From assembly GCA_963576565.1 (NCBI GenBank), contig OY755047.1:30913351-30977350 (forward strand): 64,000 nt of DNA, read 5' to 3'. Below, piece by piece: positions 45,501 through 57,500 of the stretch. A program made the translations under genes and the position numbers. Within the stretch, counting starts at the first letter, position 1; every line of letters begins with the position of its first letter. The notes under the pieces are model-generated. The model worked only from the letters and a program-made list of their open reading frames with translations. It ran no database searches and was not told the DNA's origin. This DNA comes from Aspidapion aeneum (lineage: Eukaryota; Arthropoda; Insecta; Coleoptera; Brentidae).

Positions 45501-48500
45501 TCATGTGTACTGTTTTTCGTTTTATCTGCCTGCCTTTTGTTTTTACTCTGGTAGTTTCTTTTGTATTTGTAGATGTCGCCACTTATGCATGTGAAAGCAT
45601 AGAGTATCGCAGGCGTTATTTTCCATTTTTCTTATCAATATCGTAATATGAGATTTATGCACCATATCTGTAGCTTTACAAGTAGCACATTGACCATGCA
45701 GTGTTCTGAAGAGTTTCTTAAGGACGAAACAGTTAACTGTAAAAACTTAATAGGTGTACATTAGATTTGGGACCCCCGTGGGTGTACAGCTTTCCAGCTG
45801 CACATGGAAAAATAAAAGAAAAACAAAATTTTTCTATGCCAGCTTGGCTTAGGGTACTACGTTTGTAATATTTTTGGCTCACACTCCGCTGACTCGACAT
45901 AAAACGACGCGAAGGCGGAAAAAATGCAATATGCATTGATCCGACCTAAGGGACAAATTATGTCACGATCATGGGTACTGTTTTTCGTTTCATCTGCCTG
46001 CCTCTTGTTTTTACTCTGGTAGTTTCTTTTGTATTTGTAGATGTCGCCACTTATGTGAAAGCATACGGTATCGTAGGTATTATTTTTCCATTTCTCTTAC
46101 CAATATCGTAAGATGAGATTCATATACCGTCTCTGTGGCTTTACAAAAGTGTCACATTGACCATGCAGTGTTCTGAAGAGTCCCTTAAGGACGAAACATT
46201 TAACTGTCAACACTTAATAGGTGCCCATTAGATCTTGGACCCCCGTGGGTGTACAGCTTTCGAGCTGCCCACGGAAAGATACAGGAGAAACAAAATCTTT
46301 CTATGTCCGCTTAGCCACGAAAAATTTAGGGCTTATGAGCGTTTTATAAAACTGCCACAAGTTTAACAAAACAAGAAATTTTACGCCTTAGTCATGTAGT
46401 TCCTTTGAGAGATTAAAGCAGCAAACTTCTAGGAACGCAATATTCATGTAAGTGTAACGTGTAAATTGTTTACCTTTCCTGCTGCACATTTGCATCATCT
46501 TAGTCCAGTTTTTGTCTGTGACCAGACACTGCGGGTTGCCGATCACAATCAGTTTCGACTTAGCTCTTGTAATTGCCACGTTGAACCTCTGAAAAATAAA
46601 AACAAATGGATCCTTGACTGATACTTTCCTAGCCTATTAGCACACTCCACGCTATATCAAACTTGAAAACATAAAACCTTTTAAAATATCTCAGAGACAC
46701 GAAAGCTTCTACGCACGAAGTTTTTGGTTAGAACATAAATTATTGAGAAAAATGTGTTTTACTATATTCCGAAAACCGCATATTGATGCGATGGATTTTT
46801 CCAAAATCTAATAAATAGTAGTTTTTTTAAATAAATTTTAAAAATATTAAAAACTACCAACTTAGCTTAAACATTTATTTTAAAAAAATTAAGTTATCTT
46901 GAGAATTGCTTGAGATTCTCCCCAAATTTCATGATGGAGAAATGATGACCAATATAAACATATAAAACAAAAATGTTGAAATACCAAGGCCTGATTTTTT
47001 TTGATGGTCACGTCACAGCAATATAACCTCAAAATGTGCCATTAAAAAATTATTGTTTTTGTAGTGTAATTTTGTTATTACGGGTAACACCAGTTTCAAA
47101 ACTGGCGAAAAAAAAAAGAGTTGGAGAGCAACAGCTCATAAAAATAACGGGTCACACAAACTCAAAATCAATCTCTTAGACCTTCAAATGGATGAGGAAA
47201 TTCATAAAATTATATCAAATGAAATGGTGAGGACTTCACTAGCTCCTCCGAACTAGCACCGAAACCAAGCTCAAACGATTCTTCAACTACAAACTCAAAT
47301 ATTAATTATTATTCCAATTGCATTATTATTTAAAACTAAATTTTTTGTTGTTGATCAAAAATTTGTAATAATTTTTTTTTATTTAATCGTTATTCGAGTA
47401 ATTTTCTTCTTAAAGTACACTCACACTAAAAATTGTCAGATAATTTTGCATTCAAGCGTATTTCCTTTAAACAACATTCGGTTATTTTCATATTTTGTAA
47501 AATAGCCCTCCTCCTAAGTATTCTGTATTGTTTTGTAATCACATTGGTTGCATTGAAACCAATCGATTGCATTTATCCCCTTATGGCATAGCAAATAAAT
47601 TTGCAAATGGGACTTCCGTAAGCCCTTCTAATCGTAATAGCTGGATTTAAACGAATTAATTTCGTCTGCACTTTGGTGCTACAGCAAATGCCTTTTTAAC
47701 TTAAACTCGAACCATATAGTTTTAAATAATTTATGTGTGCAAATTTAAGTTAAATTAACTTCTACTAAGATTTTATGTGTTACGTAGTTTTAAGAAATTT
47801 TCTAAATGTAAAAATTTATTTGCAGTTTAGTTAAATTTTTAGTCAAAAGTTTTTCTTTGCTCTTTATATAATGTTTTCTATAAGATTCATACATTTTGAC
47901 ACCATTTTTGTAAAATATTTTTACATTAATAAAGATGTTTTTGAACTTGAACTACGTCTTCGGTATTGTTATGTAATCAAATTGGTTGCATTCAAATAAA
48001 TCGATTGCATTTGCCCTTTATGGCGCATCAAATGCATTCCAAATGGGACTTACGTTTGGCGTTGTAATCACAGTGGCTGCGTTTAAACCAATTGATTTCA
48101 TCTGCACTTTGGTACTGTAGGAAATGCTATTTCAAATAAGTCTTCTGACATGTTTTGTAATCACATTGGTTGCATTTAAACTAATCGATTGAATCGGTCC
48201 CCTTATGACACAGCAAATGCATTTCAAATGAGTTCCATTTGGCGTTGTAATCACAGTGGCTGCATTTAAACCAATTGATTTTATCTGCACTTTGGTGCTA
48301 CCGGAAATGCTTTTTCAAATAAGTCTTCTGACAGGTTTTGTAATCACATTGATTGCATTTATACCAATCAATTACAACAGACCCCTTATGGTACAGCAAA
48401 TGCATTTCATAGGATTTCCGTTTGGCGTTGTAATCACAGTGGCTGCATTTAAACCAAATGACTTCAGCTGCACTTTGGTGCTGCAGGAAATGCTTTTTCA

Positions 48501-51500
48501 AATAAGTCTCCTGACAGGTTTTGTAATCACATTGATTGTATTTATACCAATCGATAACAACAGGCCCCTTATGGTACAGCAAATGAAATTCAAATAGGAT
48601 TTTCGTTTGGTGTTGTAATCACAGTGGCTACATTTAAACCAATAATTGATTTCATCTGCACTTTGGAGCTGCAGCAAATGCTTTTTAAAGTAAGACTTCT
48701 GAAATGTTTTGTAATCACATTGGCTGCATTCAAGCCAATTGATTGCACCTGCCCCCTTATGGCGCAGCAAATGCATTTCCAAATGGGACACTTTGTTGAT
48801 GCAGCAAATGCTTTTTTAAGTAAGTTTCTGGTTGGTTTAACGCAATCAGTGTGATTACAAAACAATACGGAAGGCTCACTTAAAGACACAAGGCAACCTA
48901 ACCACGGTTGTATGATGACCAAACAGAAGGCCTGTTTGCAAATGCCTTTGCTGCGCCATAAGTTTGAATGCACTGTGATTACAAAACAATACAGAAGACT
49001 TACTTAAAAAGGAATTTTCTGAAGCACCAAAGTGCAGACAAATTAATTGGTTTAAATGCCAAGGCCAAACGAAAGTCCAATTTGGAAATGCATTTATTTA
49101 TTTTTACTATTTACTAAACATACTTGAAATTACATTTCCAAATCTCAGTTCCATTTTGCTTTGTATCATCAGCTACATTAAAGATTTAAAGTATATAATT
49201 CTTAATTAATTTTATTGTAAAAAATCTAAAAATATTTTGATTTAATTAAATAAACAGAAAATCTCCAGGCCCCGTTAACATCCCTCCAGTATAAATTAAA
49301 CACGGCACTAGCAACCAGCCTATTCCAGAAATGCATTAAGGGAGAAAGTTAGCCAGAAGAATGGAAAACGTCATACATAACAACGATACATAAAAAGGGA
49401 AGTAGAGACGTATGTGATAATTAAAGAGAAATCGCTGTGCTTAGTACTATTTCAAGAGTCTATATGGTAAGCTAGTGAAAAAGAGAATTGAAGACGAATA
49501 CTGTGATATTGAGGCCGAAGAACAAGCTAGATTTAGAGCTGGTAGATCCACTATATATTTACAATCACACAGATAATTGAGGAAAATACGGCACGTAATC
49601 AAGAAATACACCTCCTCTACGTGGATCTCAAGAAAGCGTACGACAGTGTACCCCAGCTAATAAAAGCTGTTCAAGAACAATAAAAACAAAAAAAAGGAAA
49701 AGGACAACGAACAATATATTTGGGTCCACAAATTTATAAGTTAAAGCATTTTAGATTTTAGATTTAAGATCTTAGATTTTAAGTTGCCATTATAATGTGT
49801 AAAATATATAAACAAAGTTAGGGAAAATATCACAATCTTTCAAAAATTAAAAAATATTTTTTAGTAATTAAAATTATATTGTTTTTAAGATCATTATTTT
49901 GTGTATAGACAAGCGTAATAGGACAGAACTTTCACGCACAAGCCTTATGAAATAGACTTACAGTAAAATTAAGTTAAAATGTTATTGTAAAACTACATAA
50001 ATAAATTACTAAAAATTACTAAAACTCTATAAAGACAACACAAGCAAAATATAGAAAGGGCAGACATTATCAAAACGATTTAACATCAACAAGGGTCTTA
50101 AGCAGGGTTGTTGTTTGTCACCAACATTGTTTAAGATCTATTTAGAACCAGCTTTAAAAACATGGAAAAGAAAGTGCGAACAAATGGGAATACCACTGAA
50201 CAATTATGTACTGTATACTCTCTGCTTCGCTAATGATCAAATAGTCCTGGCTCAAGATTACGACGATTACAACTATCTGGGAATGAATAAATCAAACACA
50301 GAAATAACCAAAGAAGACAAGCAATTAAACAATTTAACAGTATTCTTTGGGATAAGGCAGCAAAGTGAAAAGTGTCATCAGTTACGGTACTGAAGTATGG
50401 ACCCTAAAAGAAAAAGCTCGCAAGTCTCTTGAAGCCACTCAAATAGATTATTGGAGACGCGCTGCCGGAAAATCAAAACTGGAAAGAGTGAGAAATGGAA
50501 GAATTCGAGATGTTAAACACAAAATAACGGAAGATTAAAATTAACATTGGAATTGAAATTAACCAATGTAGATGACATAAGACCCAATGTAAAAATTGGT
50601 CTTGGAATATCAGCTGATCTATTCAGTGTGGAGGCCTGTATTCTTTTGATGGCGTTGGCTTGGTTATACGAACAATTTTTTTTTCATTCATATAATACTT
50701 TTTTGCGTTGAGGATAAAAATTAAGCATGACATTACCTTGACATTGCTCACAAAACCTAGCTTGTACCGCTTGTCATAGAGCATTAGATCCTCCTGGGCT
50801 CTGACCGTCGAAATAATCATCACTCTTTTTTCTCTACCCTGGAATGCTTCAGTCGTTCCAACTTCAATGTCTTCATATTTCGATCTTAGTGCTTCTCTCA
50901 CTTTGTATACCTAAAATTGAATAGATTGAGAATTATAAAAAAAATTGAGATCCGGAAGACAGATCTTGATATTCCTATGTAGTTTTCGAATCTCCGGTCA
51001 AGATAAGTCCCTAGACGTCTGAATTTTCACCAGGTGGTCAATATGAAATCAACAAAACAAAAGAGCTTTGGCTTTCCGATTTTAATGATTTTTGGTACAT
51101 TCATTCTACTGGTAAAGGGGATAAAGAATCAGAAATTTCAATTTTTCTGATCAGTAGTTTTTTAACTTATTCATGAAAATAAAAAAATTGTCCGAGTTCT
51201 CAGGGTTTTTTTAACTCACAATTTTTAAAAAAATTCCAGGTTATTTTTAAAAATAATTTCTTGAAAATATGCAGTATGGATGGACATAAATAATTATTAG
51301 ATTTCTGGTCTAAATTTTCTCTTATCAATTTTTTCCAATTTCATATTTTGACACTTCAGCAATTTTTGCTTTCTGGCGTGGTAAAAAAATTGCGCGCCTG
51401 GTATCTGCACGAATAATCGTATGTAATAGTAAATTAGAAAATAAGTGTAGATGGCTTTAGAGATTTTCATCTCGGTTTAATTCATACCATTAAACAAAGA

Positions 51501-54500
51501 AAAATAAGACCTAGTTTGAAAAATGGTTGTGTTATAAAACATACGTGCCTTTTATTCCTACGTAGGCTTGTACAAGCCAGAAAATTTAATTTGTTTCTGA
51601 TTTCTACAATGTTGATTTTTTTCCAGGTCTGCTTTATTATTTTTCCGAACTGTGCTTGCTTCTTGAATTTCTTACCTGCCTAATGTAAGGTGTGACTACA
51701 CCAATGTCACACGGTTTTACTGGCAGAGTACCATCTAGGTCTCCGCTTAAAGATGTGAGGGCCTCAACATACTTGACCACCATTTGCACTTCGTTAGGAT
51801 TGAAATAACTAAAATGTAAATATTGATATCTAAACAATGTTTTTATATCTTTGAAAAAATTGAATTTTATAAAGTAAGCTACTTAACAATTCAAGTGAGC
51901 CCATAATTTGATCCAAGTTCGATTGTAAATTACTGGCGATTAATTTTTTTTATTACTCTCTATCAAATTTAGTGACAGGGTACACAACAAAGTCAAAAAT
52001 AAAAAAATTTTGCATGGCTCTCGTTAGAACGGATTTTTTTAAAACTTTTTTAAAAGTCTTAATATATCACTAAGAGACAGAACAAATTTTAGTTTTATTT
52101 TTTTTAAATTTTGTTGTTTGTAACTGGAATGGATGTTTCTCTATACCTAACTAATTTAAAACAATCGGAAACTAGTACAAGTAAAGGATATCAGTTCGTG
52201 GAATTAAAAGGTAGCAGATCTACTACTTATGTAAGTTCTTCTTGTACGCCCAAAGGGTCAAATCTCGGACCACTTCTTTTTATTAATGCCTTCAACAAAA
52301 TTATTTCTTAGGTAAAAAATGTGGAATCATTGGCATTTGCCGATGATTTTAAATTGTTTGTTGAAGTTTTCTCATTGGAGGATTGTGGAAAACTCCAAAG
52401 AGAAGGACACAGCCCTATATTGCCAGGAGAATGGTTTTAACTTAAATTTTGGTAAATGCTTTTGTTTGTCATTTAGTCGTAACAAAAACTTAATTGAATT
52501 TGATTATACAATAAATAATGAGAACCTAGAGCATGTATCTGAACTAAAAGACCTGGGTGTAACCTTCGATGCTAATCTTTCATTTTTATCACATATTATT
52601 TCTAAAATTGAGAGTGCTCAGAAAATTGCTGGGTTCGGTTCGGTTTATTTGTAGAAATCCTAAAAGTGTCAACATCACGTCAGCATATACTTATTTGACT
52701 CTCTAGTATTGCCAATACTGAAATATGGAAGTGTTATCTGGCCCCCCTGATGTTGATATTGACAATGTTAGCTATCAGAATTTTAAAAAAATTATAAATC
52801 TAAAAGTGCCCAGCAGTTAATCAATAAGTAATTATAAAATTTGATTTGTTTGGTATTTATCCTGTGTAGTGTAAGTATTTTATAGAATCTTTTTTTTTAA
52901 TGTAAGAAGTATCTGTAATTGGCTTTTTGCTGTAAATACTATTGAAATAAATAAAAAAAATGATTAGAAAAAAAAACAGGTATGATATCATCATCATATG
53001 ACAAACAACAATGTTCTAAAACCTGAAAAAAACAGTTTTGTTAAATTATTGTCTTAGAAATTACTAGTAACATCTATTTAAAAAACAAAGACAGGGAACA
53101 GAAATAGGTATCGTCGATAAACTAAATATTTAGAAAAAGGGAAATATAAACAAAATTAAGATTTTTTGAATCTTTCTCAAATTAGTTTTTCTAAAAAATA
53201 ATAAATAAATAATATTTTAAAGGTTTTAAAACTGTCTTTATTATATTTATTTGTTTTTTTATACTTTTTAAATATTTTAAATTATTTATGTGACAATTGT
53301 TTGTACCTTTGATCCTTCACGTATTTAGTTATAAGTATGTTACAATATTTTTATGTTTTCAAAAATGTCGTTGTTTATAATCGAAGTTGTTTTTTAGCCC
53401 GATGAAGACGAAAATATACGTCAAAACGTTGCACAATGGTTTATGTTGATCGCGTCTTTCACACATTTCACGTCAAATTGTTTATGTTAATATATTTTTT
53501 GTTACCTCGGAGATCTTCCTTCCCTTCTTTCTTTGGACAAAATCGCAGAAAACTCAAGCGAATAGTCTTGTCCGTTTTGCAAAGTGGCGGAATTCTTCTT
53601 TTTTAAGAGGGAATGCAACAAGATTGTGGCCAAAGGATCGGATTTAGCACGTAGCGACATCGCCTAAAAGATAATAATTTATACGATAATTATTTGGTAC
53701 GTACTTGTGCGTAAAATTACACGTGAGCGTCTAATTTAGCGCTCTACGTTTTTAAATATCAAATTGCAAATAATGCAAGGACCTAAAACTATAAACCACA
53801 AGTAAAATTAAAGAAAGAAACACAAGAAAAAAGTTTTTCTGCTTCGGCCGGGACTAGAACCCGGAATTTCTTACTCTGTACGCAAACGCTCTAAACATTG
53901 AACCACCGAAGCCATACATAAATTTTCGGAAAACTTTCATCTATGCAGGTATGCGGTGTCTCAATACAAGAACGAGAAACTCTCAGGGTATTAACCCGAC
54001 CAAGTCATCAAACTGATCTCTATAATTCTTCCTTCCCACTGCCGAAGGTATGAAAACTCAAATTAGACGTAAAGTTGCAAATAATGCAAGGACCTAAATC
54101 TATAAACAAGTGAAATTAAAGAAAGAAAAACAAAGAAGATTAAATTAAAGAAGATACTGCTGAAAACTGAAATGGAAAAATTAAATGTTAACACCCACTT
54201 TAGAAATCCATCAGCTAGGGTAGTCTCGGATCTGAGACAAAAATCTAAAATCACTACGGAGACAGCTAAAGTCAATCGTAGTAGCCTAAGGTTAGATATT
54301 AAATATAGAAGGAATTTTTCGAGGATTAGCCCGAAAATTTATTTTTAGTCTTTGACTTCACCTCCAAAAATTCCTTTTATATTGAGTAAATAAATTTTTT
54401 AAAATTTAACATCCTGTATATTTTAAAATTTTTGACTGATCTATGAAATGAAATGAAAAATAAGAAAATCTTCCACATAATTATGACCCAAAAATGTGGT

Positions 54501-57500
54501 ATTCCTTCTTTTGATAAAATGACAAGTCAAGGAGACTGTCAAAATAACCTCCAAAAAATATCTGTATAACCGTCGCATAAGACTTACCTGCAACTCATTT
54601 TCATAAAATAATTCGTTAGGCAACTCCAGAATGCCAGGATGTGACCTGAAGTTTAACTTGAGCATCGTGATAAAGTTGTTCTTCATATCTCTTGTATCGT
54701 TTTGATACAATGGTAACTTCCACAGCCTTTCCAGAATTGAAACATCTGTAACAAAGTAAAAAATGAATGGATGCATGATGGATCAGATCTATCAAGAATC
54801 CATTTCCTAGCCCATTAGCACACTCCAATGCCTCAGCCTTGAAAACAATTTTTTGTAAATATCTCAGAAACAAAAGCTTCTACGAAAAAAAAAATGAGCA
54901 TTTTTTCAATTTTTTAACTGTCCTTAGCATTTATGGATTTTGATCAAAATCTAATCGGCTCGTTACAGTGTCGAACACTATTTTTTGTGAAAATCTCGTG
55001 AAATTCGGTTTATCGATTTAGAAGCTATCGTGGGCCAGAAATTCCCTAGGGTACAGTGGCGGATCCAGGATTTCCAGAGGGGAGGATCCCAGAAGGAAGC
55101 AAAACCCAAAATATTCCTTAGTTTGCGTGCGTTTTTAATAATTCTTAGGTCTAAAATTTAAAATCATAGGTGGCAAAATGCGCCGCAGGCGAACATTTTT
55201 GAAATACTCAGTGTTTTTTAGAAAAAAAATAAAAAAGTGATGTTTGGGGTAAATTTTGGTTAAACTCGCGGTTAATTCATTGGCATTTTCATCCGTTCAA
55301 CTAAAAAAAGTTTTATGTCTGGAGGGGGGGTGCCGGGTCCCTCTGGCCCCCCTGGATCCGCCACTGCTAGGGTATAAATACTGTTCTCAAAAACCAAAAA
55401 GTGACACAATCATAGCTTGCGTTGGAAACAATGGCAAATTTAAATTCGCAGACACAAATGTTCAAGCGCTCATGCGTGTATTTCGTCAAGTAGACACAGC
55501 GGCTGTGTGGATGCCATCTTCGTTTTTTATTTACATTTTGCGTTGTTTTTTCTGTGAAATATAAGAAATAGTTCCTGTGCTATTCCATAGGTAAATAATT
55601 GTATTTTTCTTTATAATTTGTTAATAAAGTTAAGAGTGGTTTATAGATGCCACAATGGTGTCCACAATAAACATTGATAAGTTTTCGCCTGATCAACTAT
55701 TTTTTACAAAAAAATTAATAGACATAACCTTAAATTTTTGACAATTGTCAAATAATGTAGCGACGTAACGAAGTATGTCCCAAAACCACCAAACCTATTT
55801 ATAAGGAACATTAAGAATTAAAGAGGGTCCTGGCTACAAGAATCGCGTGTAAGAATGTAAAAAGTTCTTCTTATTTTAAAAATCTCAATAATATAAGTGA
55901 AAAATTTGAGCTTTTTATGTATAATGTGTCATATTTAAACTTTGACATATATGACATAAGAATATACCTACGTTTTATAATAGTGAAACTAAAAATAAAC
56001 TTGTTTTATTAAAATACTATCCACTATATAGAACAATAATAATATATTCTCTATAGAACGACACTGTCAAATCTTTCCACAAAAAACGTGTTTTTCGTTC
56101 TTGATACTTAATTATAGGTCTCAGAGAAAATTAAGTTAGTGAGCTGCAAGTTACTTAATTGTTTCATATATGGTGTCAAATAGTCCGTAAAATTACGTTC
56201 AACATTGAAATGCCTCCTACACTGGTGGGCAAAAGTAGATTGACAAACCACAATTTTTAAATTGTCTCCCCCTTAACGGATAGGAAATGATAAACTAGGT
56301 GTGCTGTTACTTAGATAAAAAAATGACAGAACATCTACTCTTTGTAGACATACTTCTAGTGTTATTACACAAAAATAATATTTTTTACAAATTTATTTAA
56401 AAACTTAAATCATTTTCCAGTGGACAAAAGTAGATTGACAATTTCATATTTTAAACGAAATAATTAACAAAAGCAAAAATAAATGTTTTAATTCAGTAGT
56501 GTGTTGCATAGCCTGTATTCCTTACAACTTCCATTAATCGCTTGGGCATAGACTTTATTAATTTATCAATGTAGGCTTCATCAATCGATCCCCAAACCAT
56601 TCTTAAAGCTTCGAAAAGTTCCTGTTTATTTTTGTAATTTTTGGTTCTGATTTGACGGTCAATGTAGTCCCAAATATTTTCAATCGGGTTTAGGTCTGGT
56701 GACTGTGAACGCCAAGTCAGTATGTTAATTTTTTCCTGTGCTAACCAATCCTTAACAACTTTGGATGCATGTTTTGGTTCATTATCGTGTTGGAAGTAGT
56801 GATCTAAGGGCATGACTTCATCAGCGTAAGGCGACAAAACATCTTGCAATATGTCTTTCTTTGCACATATAGCGATCCATGATGCCTTCTATCAGGTGTA
56901 GCGGACCCATTCCATATCCCGAAAAGCACCCCTACACCATCACAGAGCCACCTCCATGCTTTACCGTGGATATGGTATACTTGGGATCATACCTTTTATT
57001 TACGGGACGCCTAACATATCTTTTGCCATCCGAATTAATCAAGTTGAATTTTGATTTATCACTGAAAATATTTTTTTTTCCACTGAGAAGCCGTCCAGTG
57101 ACCATATTTTCGAGCGAAGGCTAGTCGCGCCCTTACATTTTTCAAACTAAGCAGTGGTGTTTTGCAGGGCGTCTTGTTTTTAAATTACTGTCTTGTTAAG
57201 TCTCCTTCTAATGGTACAACTTACTGAACCAACACCATGTTCTTCCAAATCCTTGGAAGTAGCAAATGGGTCAAGTTTGGTATTTTTCAAAATTAATTTA
57301 TCTACATCACTAGAGGTCTTTTTTGACCCGCCGGTTTTTTTCAGAGGAACGACATTTCCACGAAAATCAAATCTTTTTATAATTTGACCAACTGTTGCGC
57401 TTAAGAGGGAATATTTTCGAGCAATATTCGCCTGCGTAACTCCTTTTCGGTAATCATCGATTATTCGTGTTTTTATATCAGTCGATAAAACAATACCACG

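Noticed and set aside
46388..46473. Read-through C-terminus of the motif VI exon
   Set aside because: The donor at 46473 and the phase-matched exon at 42566 explain the sequence better; the extension lacks family resemblance.
48256..48854. Plus-strand frames of 113 and 76 codons over the zinc-finger array
   Set aside because: They are the antisense shadow of the minus-strand fingers; the CNQC/CSHC pattern is on the minus strand.
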